From: Stenotrophomonas maltophilia
Lineage (GTDB): Bacteria; Pseudomonadota; Gammaproteobacteria; Xanthomonadales; Xanthomonadaceae
Reading direction: 5' to 3'
Length of the DNA stretch: 64,000 bases
Assembly: GCA_009912235.1 (NCBI GenBank)
Contig: WNDS01000005.1
Location: 5,001-69,000, forward strand
The position numbers were made by a program, and so were the translations under genes. The notes under the pieces are model-generated. The model did not search any database. It was not told where the DNA came from and saw only the letters and a program-made list of their open reading frames with translations. Shown here one piece after another: positions 9,320 to 21,757 of this stretch. Numbering within the stretch: the stretch's first letter is position 1; each line of letters begins with the position of its first letter.

Positions 9320-12300
9320 TCAGGCCTCGGCGTCTTCCGGTTCGGCGGCCTGCTGGCGGCTGCGCTCGGGCAGCTTCAAGCGGCGGCCTTCTTCGTCGTA
9401 CTCGATCAGCAGCACGCCGGAGTCGTGGCGGCCGCTGATTTCGACGAAGCAGGCGCCACCGATGAACGGCTCCAGCGTCATCACCGATTTCAGCGGGGTG
9501 GCCACCACCATATGGAAACCGAAGTTGTCGAAGATGTTCATGGCCAGGGCGGTGAACTCGTTGTCGGCCTTGTCGAAGGCTTCGTCGAGCACCACGGCGG
9601 CGTAGCTGGGCAGCTGGCTGTCGGCGCCGCCCAGCTGGTAGCGCAGTGCCGCGGCCAGGCAGGTGGTGGCTAGCTTCTGGCGCTGGCCACCGGATTTGCC
9701 GGCGCCGCTGCGGTAGATTTCCACCTGCTGGCGGGTGGCGGCGTCCAGTTCGACGCCGATGAATTCTACATGCAGGCGCACGTCCAGCACGTTCTCGCGC
9801 CAGCGGCGGTCTTCGCCTTCCTGCGAGCCCAGCCGGTTGACCAGCTGGCGCAGCACGCCGAACTGGGCTTCGGCCAGCTCGCGCTGCTCGGTCTGCTGCT
9901 GGGACAGCACTTCGCGCAGCTGCAGCTGGAATTCCAGCACTTCGGGCAGGCGCCGTTCGCTCAGTTCGATGGTGAGCAGGGTGCCGCGGTTGAACGGCAC
10001 CTGTTCCAGGCTGGCGTTGACCTCGTCCAGGCGCTGGCCGATCGACTTGCGGGTTTCGGCGCTGTGCCGCTGCAGGGCCAGCAGGTTGTTCTTGCTCTGG
10101 TTCTGCAGCAGGTCGAAGAAGCGCTCTTCGTGCTGCGGCAGGCCGTCGCGTTGCAGGCGTTCCAGGCGGGCCAGGAAATCGTCGGCCGAGGCCACCGAGA
10201 CGGTTAAGTCACCCGATTCTTCCGGCCACTGCTGCACGAAGCGGCGGAAGCAGCCCAGCAGCAGGTTCTCGATGCGGTTGACGTCCTGCTGGGAGGACGA
10301 CAGCTGCTCGTTCAGCGCGTTGCTGACCTGGCGCATGTGCGCTTCCAGCGTTTCCAGGCTGAGCGGGCCCTGTTCCTGCAGGCGCTCGGACAGGCCGGCG
10401 GCCTGGTCTTCGGCCAGCGCCGGCAGCACCAGTGCGCGGCTCTGCTGGCGGACACGATCAAGGCGGTCGCGCTCGCGCACCAGCTGGCCGCGTTCAACGC
10501 GGGTGTCTTCGTAGGTGCGGCGGGACTGCTCGATATCGGCGCGGGCGGCGTCGATCTGCTGCGCCAGCCGCTCCAGATCGGCATTGCCTTCGCGCAGCTC
10601 GCGCAGGTTGGCCTCGATGTCGGCCAGGCGCTGCAGCGGGGCGGCCACGTCGATCTCGTTCCAGGCGATGCCGACCAGTTGGTGGCAGGCCAGGCGGCGG
10701 TCGTTGTCGCGGTCGCGCTGGCTGCGCAGGCGGGCGATATCGGTATCGCAGCTGGCGATGCGCTGGGCCAGTTCCTGCGCTTCCTTTTCGAACACGGCCA
10801 GCTTGTCGCTGTTGCTGAAGCCCAGCAGCCAGCGGCGGCGGTCGTTTACCGCGTTGCGGTCATCCTTTTCGAAGCGGTCGCCTGGATGCTTGACCTGGCC
10901 TTCGCGGGTGATGCCGCGGTCGACGTTGCGCAGCTGGCGGGCATCGACGCATTCGTAGTCGAACCGCTTGCCCAGCTCGCGGCGCAGCCACGGCTCGAAC
11001 ACGTGGTCGCGCAGTTCCAGCTTATGCAGCAGCGAACGCGGCGACGGGTCACGGGCGAATGCCTCGTCGTTGCGGCGTACGCGGTAGTAGGTGAAGCGCA
11101 TGCCGAGGTGGGTGCGGTTCACCCAGTCGGCCACCTCGTTGTAGTTGCGGTCGTCCACCAGCAGCGACTGCGCGAAGCCGAACAGCACGCGCTCGATCGA
11201 ACCCTGCCAGCCCTGCTCTTCCGAGCGCACCTGGATCAGTTCACCGACAAACGGCAGCGCCGCCTCGGACAGGCCGGTTTCCTCGGCCAGCCGCGCGCGC
11301 AGCTTCTGCAGCGGCGCGGGGATGCTGGACGGGTTGCGCTGCATGGCATCCAGTTCGGCACGCACTTCGCCGAAACGGCGCTCGTCATCGCGCTTGCCGC
11401 CCAGGCGGTCGCTGATGGCGTCGTCCAGTGCCGCCGATGCGCGCTGGCGGTCCTGCAGTTCGCTCTGCGCGGTCTCCACCAGTTCGGCGAAGCCCTGCGC
11501 GCTTTCCGGTAACGGCTGCTGCAGTTCTTCGGCGGCGTCGCGGACCTGGTCACGCTTGGCCAAGCGGCGATCGCGCTCGGCTTCGGCACGGCCCTGCTCG
11601 CGTTCCAGTTCCTCGATGCGTTCACCGCCCTTCTGGCGGCGCTGCAGTTCGAGTTCGGCCAGGCGCGCCTGGTGGTTGTCCAGCGTGGCGTGGCGCTGCG
11701 ATTCCTCGCCCAGCAGGCCACGGTCGCGCACGTCCATTTCCTTCAGGCGCGCCTCGATCAGCTGCTGGCGGCGGGTTTCGAGGAAGCTGTCGATGCCCAG
11801 CTTGAGGGCTTCGTCATCGCCGCGGCGGCGGGTCATGGCGCGCAGTTCGCCGAAATGCTCGCGTGCCGGCAGCAGGGTTTCGACCTGGCGGCGCGCGGTG
11901 ACCACCGTCTGGTGGGCGGCATCGAGTTCGGCGAAATTGCTGACCAGCCGTTCGGCGGCTTCGAAGGTGCGCGGCGTGTCGAGCATGAAATCACGCAGGA
12001 ACACGTTCAGGTCGCCCAGGTTCTTCGCCGACTGCGTCTTGTGCAGCAGGCGCAGCGCCATGTCGTTCTCGATCCCGAGCAGGTGGCGGAAGCGTTCGGC
12101 GTAGCCGGAGAAGGCATCGAAGTGATGCACGTCGGCCAGCTTCTGCTTCAGCTTGCGCAGGTCCAGGTCGAAGCCGCCCAGGTCCTTGGCGATGTCGAAC
12201 GGGCGCTCGGCGATCATGTAGTGCTTGCGCACATCGGCGGCGGCAGTGCCGCTGCCGGCGATCCACAGCAGGCGCACCAGGCTGACCACGCGGCCATCGC

Positions 12301-12700
12301 CGGCGCGGTATTCCAGCACCAGTGCGGTCCAGGTGGCGCCCTTGCGCAGGTACTGCGTGGCGATTTCGCCGGTACCGCTGTCCTGCTGGTCGGCCCAGGC
12401 TCCACGCACGTAGGAGACCAGGTTGCGGTCGCGGCCGCTGTGCTCGGCTTCGCGTGCGGCAGCGTTGAAGTCGACGATGGCCGGCGGCGTCAGCAGCGCG
12501 GACATCGCATCGAGTAGGGTGGACTTGCCCGAGCCCGAACGGCCGACGAACAGGAAGCCGCGCTCGGCGATCGGCACTTCGGTCAGGCCGTTGAACGTAC
12601 CCCAGTTGTGCACCTGCAGCCGGCGCATGCGGAACTACTGCTGGCCCGGGTCGGGCAGGCCGTCGTGGAACATGGCGGGAGTGTGCTTGGAAATGGCCAT
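9320..12700 (-). pseudogene. Condensin-like ATPase MksB/JetC, with in-frame TAG at codon 22
   Basis: SMC/MukB-like motor of a bacterial MksBEF (Wadjet JetABC-type) complex, nominally 1126 residues. Walker A GRSGSGKST lies near residue 54. Long coiled-coil arms occupy roughly 240-900, with a hinge-like stretch around PFVGELIQVRSEEQGWQGS. The C-terminal head has the ABC signature KSGGQRQKL and Walker B AAVVLDEAFDKAD (~1035). The natural start is ATG 12700 (MAISKHTPAMFHDGL), 16 bp after the jetB stop. A TAG at 12635-12637 follows GQQ; CAG there would restore the frame. An ATG at 12628 three codons later keeps the whole ATPase, so re-initiation could give 1102 residues. No jetD follows. Confidence 0.85.
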
Positions 12701-12716
12701 GCGATCGATTGGTTTC

Positions 12717-14886
<2,170 letters not shown>

Positions 14887-14961
14887 TCATCGGGGGCAGA
14901 CGGCTGCAGGCAGCCATGTCCGGGCCGGCCGCGCAGGGCCGGCGGTACGCATCCGAGCGGC

Positions 14962-15573
14962 TCAGCGCTTGCTGCCCACTTCGATGAAGCGCAGGAACTC
15001 GGCGCGGGTGCGCGCATCCTCGCGGAAGCTGCCGAGCATCTTGGAGGTGACCATGCTGACGCCGCGCTTGTGGATGCCGCGGGTGGTCATGCATTCGTGG
15101 GCACCTTCGACGACCACGCCGACACCGATCGGCTGCAGCACGTCCTGGATGCACTGGGCGATCTGCGCGGTCATCTTTTCCTGCACCTGGAAGCGGCGTG
15201 CGTAGGCTTCCACCACGCGTGCTAGCTTGCTGATGCCCACCACCTTGCCAGCCGGTAGGTAGCCGACGTGGACGCGGCCGATGATCGGCGCCATGTGGTG
15301 TTCGCAGTGGCTTTCGTACTCGATGTCGAGCAGCACGATCAGTTCGTCGTAGCCGGCCACTTCCTCGAAGGTGCGCTCCATGTAGGCGCGCGGGTCGTCG
15401 CGATAGCCGCTGAACCAGTCGCCATAGGCTTCGGCAACGCGGCGGGGGGTATCCAGCAGCCCTTCGCGCGAGGGATCCTCACCGGCCCAGCGCAGCAGGG
15501 TGCGCACGGCATCTTCGGCCTGGGCCTGGGTCACGTCGCCTTGCGGGGCGGCCTTTTCATTGTGCTTGGACAT
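14962..15573 (-). CDS. folE: GTP cyclohydrolase I
   Basis: A 203-residue cytoplasmic enzyme converting GTP to 7,8-dihydroneopterin triphosphate, the entry step to folate and pterins. The Zn ligands are in SHCEHHMAP and in the later HECMTTRG, and catalytic-site residues lie in [20 protein letters not shown]. The C-terminus [16 protein letters not shown] is typical. The ATG at 15573 (MSKHNEK) gives standard length; the longer frame upstream is noise across the repeat region. It lies 87 bp from jetA in the same direction and might be co-transcribed, though no functional link is known. Confidence 0.95.
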   Translation of the reverse strand: MSKHNEKAAPQGDVTQAQAEDAVRTLLRWAGEDPSREGLLDTPRRVAEAYGDWFSGYRDDPRAYMERTFEEVAGYDELIVLLDIEYESHCEHHMAPIIGRVHVGYLPAGKVVGISKLARVVEAYARRFQVQEKMTAQIAQCIQDVLQPIGVGVVVEGAHECMTTRGIHKRGVSMVTSKMLGSFREDARTRAEFLRFIEVGSKR

Positions 15574-15712
15574 TACGTACAGCGTCCCGAACGGGGGGGG
15601 CGAGCATCGTACCCGACCGGGGGGTGGGCCGTCCTGTGGGGATGGTTCATCGGGGGTCTTCCGACGCGTAGGTGCCATTGCTCGGAGGGTGCCTGGTCCA
15701 CGCCGCTGCGCT

Positions 15713-15735
15713 CGCCGGGCATGACCCGGCGCTAC
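15713..15735 (-). repeat. SMAG-like GTAG palindrome
   Basis: A palindrome on GCCGGGC/GCCCGGC (one mismatch) ending in CGCTAC on the plus strand, that is GTAG-headed on the minus strand. It lies in the 267-bp gap between folE and the divergent marR gene and belongs to the same family as the elements at 9276 and 53947. Confidence 0.65.
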
Positions 15736-15801
15736 CGGGCCTGCCTTGGACAGCCAGTCCACCGCCCGTCCGGCCCTTTCCACCCCATTCAACCAGCCCT
15801 A

Positions 15802-15840
15802 TTGATAGGGAGGAAATTAGTAGTATCCTATCTATCACTT
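15802..15840 (+). promoter_or_regulatory. Candidate promoter and MarR operator of the efflux operon
   Basis: TTGATA at 15802 and TATCCT at 15824 make a -35/-10 pair with a 16-bp spacer. The inverted repeat GATAGG (15804-15809) and CCTATC (15827-15832) spans the promoter, as expected for MarR autorepression. The -10 ends only 11 bases before the marR ATG and no Shine-Dalgarno lies in that gap, so the mRNA is probably leaderless or nearly so. The AT-rich stretch stands out from its surroundings. Confidence 0.5.
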
Positions 15841-16296
15841 ATGGACCGACCCCTCGACGAGCGCACCCTGCTGCAGATGCAGCTCAGTTCCGGCCTGCTT
15901 TATTCAGGCCGGCAATGGCAGCGCCTGGCCGACGACACGCTCGTCAGCTACGGCATCTCCACCGCCTGCACCATGCCCCTGTTGATGATCGGCCGCTCCG
16001 GCGGTGGCATCCGCCAGGTGGCGCTGGCGCAGCAGCTGGGCATGGAGGGGCCGTCGCTGGTGCGGCTACTGGACAAGCTCTCGGCCAGCGGCCTAGTACG
16101 GCGCGAAAGCGACGCCAGCGACCGCCGCGCCAACCTGCTGTGGCTGACCGGAGAAGGCCAGGCGCTGGTCAGTGAACTGGAAGACCGGTTGATCGACCTG
16201 CGTCAGGAAGTGTTCGGCGCGCTGTCCATGGACGAGCTGCGGGCAGTGCTGAAGGCATGGCGGCTGTTGGCCGAGGCCGCCGATCGGATCACGTGA
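15841..16296 (+). CDS. MarR-family transcriptional regulator
   Basis: A 151-residue winged-helix repressor, typical MarR length. The DNA-binding region runs through GGIRQVALAQQLGMEGPSLV (recognition helix), LDKLSASGLVRRESDASDRR (wing) and ANLLWLTGEGQALV, with dimerisation helices at both ends. It opens an apparent operon with a DUF1656 protein, HlyD-type adaptor, outer membrane factor and FUSC pump, so it very likely represses that pump and releases it on binding an aromatic or lipophilic ligand. The start ATG follows the inverted-repeat promoter directly. Confidence 0.9.
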   Translation: MDRPLDERTLLQMQLSSGLLYSGRQWQRLADDTLVSYGISTACTMPLLMIGRSGGGIRQVALAQQLGMEGPSLVRLLDKLSASGLVRRESDASDRRANLLWLTGEGQALVSELEDRLIDLRQEVFGALSMDELRAVLKAWRLLAEAADRIT

Positions 16297-16421
16297 AGTC
16301 TCGAAGGACCCGATGACGCCGCTGCCGCCCCGCGCCAGTGGCGTTTTGCTGTTGCTGTTGCTGTACCCGTGTTGCCGTAGCTGACGTTCCCCCTCCCCCT
16401 CCCTGCCCCACAGACCTGCCG

Positions 16422-16631
16422 ATGCCCGGTGAATTCAGTCTCCATGGTGTGTTCGTCCCGACCCTGATCGGGCTGATGTTGGTGGCCTGCCTGGTCAACA
16501 GTGCCCTGCGCGTGCTGCTGCAGCGTGCCGGCGCCTACCGCCACGTGTGGCACCCGGCCCTGTTCAACCTGGCCCTGTACGGCATCGTGCTCGGGCTGCT
16601 GTTCCACCTCCTGCGTTGGATGCAATCGTGA
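16422..16631 (+). CDS. DUF1656 small membrane protein (AaeX-like)
   Basis: A 69-residue inner-membrane protein with two hydrophobic helices (VFVPTLIGLMLVACLVNSAL and LFNLALYGIVLGLLFHLL) and the family feature of an N-terminal GEFSLHG. Members sit at the head of AaeXAB-type aromatic acid efflux operons and are probably accessory to the FUSC pump. The start follows the CGATG context at 16422; the longer upstream frame is cysteine-rich noise. Its stop overlaps the next gene by GTGA. Confidence 0.85.
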   Translation: MPGEFSLHGVFVPTLIGLMLVACLVNSALRVLLQRAGAYRHVWHPALFNLALYGIVLGLLFHLLRWMQS

Positions 16632-17554
16632 ACAAGATCATCAAGAAGAGCCTGCCTGTGCTGCTGACCGTGCTGGCACTGGTCGTGGCCGTGCTGGTGC
16701 TGCGCCAGCTGTGGGTCTACTACATGGATGAGCCGTGGACGCGCGATGCGCACGTCGGCGCCGACGTGGTGCAGGTGGCGCCGGATGTGTCCGGCCTGGT
16801 GGAAGCGGTAGACGTGGCCGACAACCAGGCGGTGAAGAAGGGTGCGCTGCTGTTCGTGGTGGACCGCGCCCGCTACCGCATCGCGCTGGAACAGGCGCAG
16901 GCGGCGCTGTCCGAACGGCAGGCAGCGGTGACCCAGCTGCGCCGCGAGATCGGCCGTGACCGCAGCCTGCAGGACCTGGTGGCCGCCGAGGATGCCGAAG
17001 TGCGCCGCGCCAAGCTGCAGGCCGCACAGGCCACGCTGGCCACCGCACAGGCGGCGGTGGACCTGGCCGAACTGAGCCTGGCCCGCACCGAAGTGCGCGC
17101 ACCGGCCGATGGCCGCGTCAACGACCGCACGATGCGGGTGGGCGACTACGTGGTGGCCGGCAAGCCGGTGCTGGCGCTGCTGGATACCGGCTCGTTCCGC
17201 ATTGACGGCTACTTCGAGGAAACCCGCCTGCGTGGCGTGGCCCCGGGCCAGCCGGTGGACATCCGCCTGATGGGCGAAGCCACCCCGCTGCGCGGCCACG
17301 TGGACAGCATCGCCGCCGGCATCGAGGACCGCTACCGCAGCAACGGCAGCAGCCTGCTGCCGAACGTGACCCCAGCCTTCGACTGGGTGCGGCTGGCGCA
17401 GCGCATTCCGGTGCGCATCGCCATCGACGAGGTGCCCGCCGGCGTGGAACTGATTGCCGGGCGCACCGCCACGGTGACCGTGCAGACCGGCCACGCCGCC
17501 GCGCACACCGCCCCTGCAGCCGCCGGCAAGGGACCGGCACAGGCGGGCCTGTGA
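16628..17554 (+). CDS. HlyD-family efflux periplasmic adaptor (AaeA/EmrA-like)
   Basis: A 308-residue membrane fusion protein linking the FUSC pump to the outer membrane factor. One N-terminal membrane helix (~8-30) is followed by YMDEPWTRDAHVGADVVQVA, the standard AaeA/EmrA start, then a lipoyl-type half-motif (VSGLVEAVDVADNQAVKKG), a helical hairpin (~80-150) and LARTEVRAPADGRVNDRTM. It starts with GTG overlapping the DUF1656 stop and its own stop overlaps the next gene, so translation is coupled through the operon. Confidence 0.9.
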   Translation: MNKIIKKSLPVLLTVLALVVAVLVLRQLWVYYMDEPWTRDAHVGADVVQVAPDVSGLVEAVDVADNQAVKKGALLFVVDRARYRIALEQAQAALSERQAAVTQLRREIGRDRSLQDLVAAEDAEVRRAKLQAAQATLATAQAAVDLAELSLARTEVRAPADGRVNDRTMRVGDYVVAGKPVLALLDTGSFRIDGYFEETRLRGVAPGQPVDIRLMGEATPLRGHVDSIAAGIEDRYRSNGSSLLPNVTPAFDWVRLAQRIPVRIAIDEVPAGVELIAGRTATVTVQTGHAAAHTAPAAAGKGPAQAGL

Positions 17555-19027
17555 ACACCGCCCCCCTGCGCGTGTTGCCACGACTGGGCCTGGTGCTGGC
17601 ACTCGCCACGCTGGCCGCCTGCCGCACCGTCGGCCCGGATTACGCCCTGCCCGACAGCGCCGCGTTCAAGCGCCCGGCGGCCAACGCGGCTTTCATCGAT
17701 ACCGGCAACCCGCAGGTGGCCGCCGCCGAGTTGCCCACCCGCTGGTGGTCGCTGTACAACGACCCGACGCTGGACGCGCTGATTGAACAGGCCCTGCGTG
17801 ACAACGTGGAACTGAAGGCGGCCGATGCACACCTGCGCCGCGCTGCGGCGGTCTACGACCAGGCGCTGGATGCCGGCGGCTTCGAGGGCGAGGCCGAGGC
17901 CGGTGTGAGCCGCACGCAGCTGTCGGCCGAGTCGTTCCTGCTGGAGCACGAGCTGCCGCCGATCAACCTGGCCGACGGCAAGTTCGGCATCAGCTACCAG
18001 TTTGACCTGTTCGGCAAGCTCAAGCGCGGTGCCGAAGCGGCGCGTGCCGATGAGCAGTCGGTGGCCGCCGCGCGCGACCTGGCGCGCATCACCGTGGTGG
18101 CGCAGGTGGCCGACAGCTACCTGGAGATCTGCCACGCCAACCACGAACTGCACGTGGCCGACCACTCGCTGCAGCTGCAGCAGCGCAGCCGCGAGCTAAC
18201 CCGACGCCTGATCGCCGCCGGCCGTGGCACCGCGCCGGAGCTGGCGCGTGCCAATGCCCAGGTGGCCCTGCTGGAAGCGGCGCTGCCGCCGTTGCAGGCC
18301 CAGCGCCAGGCGGCTGCCTATGCGCTGGCCGCAACGCTGGGCAAGACCCCGGGGGCAGTTGCCGGCCGGGGTGATCGACTGCGCCGATGCGCCGCAGCTG
18401 GCGCAGCCGCTGCCGGTGGGGGATGGCCGTGCGCTGCTGGCACGCCGCCCCGATGTGCGCCAGGCCGAACGCCGGCTGGCCGCCGCCACCGCCCGCATCG
18501 GCGTGGCGATGGGCGAGCTGTACCCGGACATCCGCCTGGGCGCCTCGGTGGGTGCGGCCGGCCTGCTGGAAGACTTCGGCAAGCCGCTGACCCAGCAGTG
18601 GTCGATCGGCCCGCTGATCTCCTGGACGCTGCCCTCCTCGGGCGCCCGTTCGCGCATCCGCGCCACCGAGGCCGGTGCCGACGAGGCGCTGGCCGACTTC
18701 GACCACACCGTGCTGCAGGCACTGCGCGAGACACAGACCGCGCTGGACCGCTACGCGCAGGACCTGCGCCACCTGCAGTCGCTGCAGGTGGCCCAGGAGC
18801 AGGGCGCACTGGCCGCCGCGCAGAACCGCCGGCTGTACCAGTGCGGGCGCACGCCGTACCTATCCAGCCTGGATGCCGACCGCAGCCTGGCCAGCAGCGA
18901 TGCCACGCTGGCGGCCGCGCAGGCGCAGGTCTCGCGCGACCAGGTGCACCTGTTCCTGGCGCTGGGCGGTGGCTGGGACGCAGTGGCGCCGGCCACGCCC
19001 GCGGCAGCCCCGACGGCGGCGAGGTAA
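17551..19027 (+). pseudogene. NodT-family outer membrane efflux lipoprotein, frameshifted in a G5 run
   Basis: Outer membrane channel of the tripartite pump, nominally ~491 residues. The signal ends in a lipobox with Cys24 (LATLAACRTVG). Two OEP repeats follow: SLYNDPTLDALIEQALRDN in the first and ARRPDVRQAERRLAAATARI in the second. The frame breaks at GGGGG, 18351-18355. With four G the reading continues as TPGQLPAGVIDC, the usual inter-repeat sequence, and ends at 19027 three bases before the pump gene. As written, translation runs into unrelated sequence for another ~360 codons. A homopolymer assembly error is plausible, since loss of the channel would cripple the operon. Confidence 0.82.
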
Positions 19028-19030
19028 GCG

Positions 19031-21085
19031 ATGAACGCGCTGCTGGACCGCCAGGGCTGGCTGTTCTCGATCAAGGCCTACCTGGCCGCAGTGGCCGCGC
19101 TGTACATCGCGATGGCCGGCAACCTCTCGCGCCCGTACTGGGCGATGGGCACGGTCTACATCGTGGCGCAGCCGCTGCTGGGCCCGACCCGGGCCAAGGG
19201 CCTGTACCACATCCTGGGCACGCTGGTGGCCGGTGCGGTCACCCTTGTGATGCTGCCGGCGCTGGTGGAAACACCGCTGGTGCTCAGTGCGGTGATGTCG
19301 CTGTGGCTGGCGCTGTGCCTGTTCCTGGCCCTGCTCAACCGGGGCCCGCGCGGCTATGCGTTCCTGCTGGCCGGCTACACCACCGCGTTCATCGGCTTCC
19401 CGGCGGTGACCGCGCCGGACCAGATCTTCGATGCGGTGGTGGCGCGCAGCGAGGAAATCATCCTCGGCACGGTGGTGGCGGTGCTGTTCGCCTCGCTGGT
19501 GTTCCCGGCCTCGGTACGGCCGATGTTGAACAGCCGCATCCGCACCTGGATGGACGATGCGGCGCAGTGGTGCCGGCAGATCCTGGACCGCGGCCACGCG
19601 CACGGCCCGCGCAACCGGCTGGCGGCTGACCTGGTGCAGTTCGAGGCCCTGATCGAGTTCCTGCGCCGCGACGACCCACGCCACGCCGGCGCGGCGGTGT
19701 CGATGGAACGGCTGCGCGAACGCATGCTGCTGATGCTGCCGGTGCTGTCGTCCATTGCCGACCGGCTGGCCGCGCTGCGCGGCGACGGCCACGCCCTGCC
19801 CGACGGCCTGCAGGCGCTGGTGGACGATGTGCGCGCCTGGCTGGACGATGCCAGCCACAGCAGCGTGGGCGAGTATGCGCAGCTGCGCGCGCGCATCAGT
19901 GCGCTCAAGCCGCACGTGGACGGTGACCTGCAGCGCCTGCAGCTGGCCAGCCTGCTGCTGCAGCTGGAGGAGCTGGTGGGCCTGTGGCAGGACTGCCGCA
20001 CGCTGCACCACGCCATCGAACAGGGCACCGCGCCGCTGGACCGCCCCCATTACCGCATCCGTGCCAAGGGCAAGGGCGATGACCGCCACGTGGACTACGG
20101 CATGGCGCTGTTCTCGGCCATCAGCGCCGGCGTGGCGTTGATGAGCTACTGCGTGCTGTGGATCGGCCTGGGCTGGGAAGGCGGTGGCAGCGGCGCGATG
20201 ATGGCTGCGGTGGCCGCCGCGTTCTTCGCCGCGCAGGACGACCCGGCACCGAGCATGATCTCGTTCCTGGTGTGGGCGATCGTGGCCGGCTTCGTGGCCG
20301 GCATCTACCTGTTCGTGGTGTTCGCGGCCGTACACAACTTCGGCGCGCTGGTGCTGGTGCTGGCGGTGGTGTTCCTGCCAGTGGGCACGCTGCTGCACCA
20401 GCCCAAGACCGCGCTGTTCGCGCTGCCGCTGACGGTGAACCTGGTGGCGCTGCTGAACGTGCAGAACAGCTACAACGCCAACATCCAGAGCTTCGTCAAT
20501 TCGGCCATGTCGATCTTCATCGGCATTGCCTTCGCGGTGGTGATGACCCGCCTGTTCCGTTCGGTGGGTGCCGAATGGACCGCGCGCCGGCTGGTGCGGC
20601 AGGGCTGGGCCACGCTGGCCGAGGCCGTCGAAGGCCGTGGCCAGCAGGGCCGGCAGCGCTTCGCCGCGCGCATGCTCGACCTGCTGGGCCTGCCGGGCCT
20701 GCTGGCGCCACGGCTGGCGGCCACCCTGGAAGGCAGCGACATCGCATCGGTGGACATGCTGACCGAAGCGCGCGTGGGCCTGAACATCCTGCAGCTGCGC
20801 CGCGCGCGGCTGGAACTGCCCGAGCGCAGCCGCGAAGCGGTGGAACACATCCTGAACGCGCTGGCCGTGCACTACCGACAGCAGGTGGCCGCACGCCGCC
20901 CGCTGCCGGGCAGCCCGGCGCTGCGCGAACGGCTGGATGCGTCGCTGGGCCGGGTCGGCAGCGTGGCGGCCAGCAAGGCGCGGGACGAGGCCTTGATGGG
21001 CCTGGTCGGGCTGCGCTTCGCGCTGTTCCCCGACGCGAAGGCACTGGCGCCAGCGGTGGCGGACGCCGACGCGCCGTCCCTGTAG
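19031..21085 (+). CDS. FUSC-family inner-membrane efflux pump (AaeB/fusaric acid resistance type)
   Basis: A 684-residue pump with two membrane blocks of about five to six helices each (residues ~15-165 and ~355-510) separated by a long cytoplasmic stretch, the usual FUSC layout. Marker segments are NLSRPYWAMGTVYIVAQPLL near the N-terminus and GGGSGAMMAAVAAAFFAAQD at the start of the second block. Relatives export p-hydroxybenzoate or fusaric acid. The MarR control and AaeX/A partners favour an aromatic acid, but the substrate is inferred. It is the last gene of the operon. Confidence 0.9.
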   Translation: MNALLDRQGWLFSIKAYLAAVAALYIAMAGNLSRPYWAMGTVYIVAQPLLGPTRAKGLYHILGTLVAGAVTLVMLPALVETPLVLSAVMSLWLALCLFLALLNRGPRGYAFLLAGYTTAFIGFPAVTAPDQIFDAVVARSEEIILGTVVAVLFASLVFPASVRPMLNSRIRTWMDDAAQWCRQILDRGHAHGPRNRLAADLVQFEALIEFLRRDDPRHAGAAVSMERLRERMLLMLPVLSSIADRLAALRGDGHALPDGLQALVDDVRAWLDDASHSSVGEYAQLRARISALKPHVDGDLQRLQLASLLLQLEELVGLWQDCRTLHHAIEQGTAPLDRPHYRIRAKGKGDDRHVDYGMALFSAISAGVALMSYCVLWIGLGWEGGGSGAMMAAVAAAFFAAQDDPAPSMISFLVWAIVAGFVAGIYLFVVFAAVHNFGALVLVLAVVFLPVGTLLHQPKTALFALPLTVNLVALLNVQNSYNANIQSFVNSAMSIFIGIAFAVVMTRLFRSVGAEWTARRLVRQGWATLAEAVEGRGQQGRQRFAARMLDLLGLPGLLAPRLAATLEGSDIASVDMLTEARVGLNILQLRRARLELPERSREAVEHILNALAVHYRQQVAARRPLPGSPALRERLDASLGRVGSVAASKARDEALMGLVGLRFALFPDAKALAPAVADADAPSL

Positions 21086-21105
21086 TCCGGCATGGAATGC
21101 GATCG

Positions 21106-21122
21106 GCCGGGCCATGCCCGGC
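21106..21122. repeat. Short GC palindrome (possible SMAG remnant)
   Basis: An 8-bp inverted repeat GCCGGGCC/ATGCCCGGC sits in the 67-bp gap after the FUSC gene. It shares the stem sequence of the GTAG palindromes elsewhere in the window but lacks a clear GTAG head. It could act as a terminator or mRNA stabiliser. Confidence 0.4.
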
Positions 21123-21152
21123 GGCCTTTCGCCCCGAAAACAGGACGGTTCA

Positions 21153-21551
21153 ATGAGTTACGGCATGATGGTGTTCGAGGCCAGCGCCGCGCCGCGCGAG
21201 ACTGCGGCCTTCATTGCCTGGTTCGAACGCCAGACACAGTGGAACGAGCGCCACGGCTACGACGATCCGGCCGTCAGCAGCCCGGCGCTGCAGGTCTGGT
21301 TCGCCGACATGTCGCAGGTGTTCCCGCCGCAGGACGGCCCGCTGTCCAACGACGCGGTAAGCGGCCCGCAGGTGACCGGTTACAGCATCGGCCAGCACGT
21401 GATCTACGGCGCGTTCGCGCTCAACCTGGCCGAAGCGGCCCACGGCCTGGTGCAGGACCTGGCCGAAAAGCACGGCGTGGGCTTCTTCGATATCAGTGCC
21501 GATGAAGCGGCCATCGTGTTTCCCGATGGGCTGGTGCTGATCGCGGAGTAG
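21153..21551 (+). CDS. Hypothetical cytoplasmic protein, 132 aa
   Basis: An acidic soluble protein of 132 residues with no signal peptide or membrane segment. Opening MSYGMMVFEASAAPRETAAF and the QTQWNERHGYDDPAVSSPAL block recall a widespread family of small orphan proteins that often occur near polymorphic-toxin immunity genes, but I cannot name a domain. ATG 21153 follows AGGACGG at good spacing. The next gene, 206 bp away, is a small secreted protein with a toxin-like C-terminus, which makes an immunity role conceivable but unproven. Confidence 0.75.
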   Translation: MSYGMMVFEASAAPRETAAFIAWFERQTQWNERHGYDDPAVSSPALQVWFADMSQVFPPQDGPLSNDAVSGPQVTGYSIGQHVIYGAFALNLAEAAHGLVQDLAEKHGVGFFDISADEAAIVFPDGLVLIAE

Positions 21552-21757
21552 TACGCTCCGGGGCAACATGTACCGGCGCAGCACGCTTCGACACAGCATG
21601 GGCGCGGCGTGCAACACGCGGCGCAGCATCGGCAACACCACGACCAGAGCGCCGCCCGCAGGGCTTCTATACAGGGAGCGCGGTCCGGTACGCATGGTGC
21701 GCGCCGGGCCGCCGGTCGCGGCATCCTGCCGTCGCCGACTTCGTCAGGAGCACACCC

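Noticed and set aside
18860..21115. A 751-codon minus-strand open frame opposite the FUSC gene
   Set aside because: Antisense composition only (His, Arg, Gln, Ala), no recognisable motif or ribosome-binding site; the plus-strand FUSC protein is clear.
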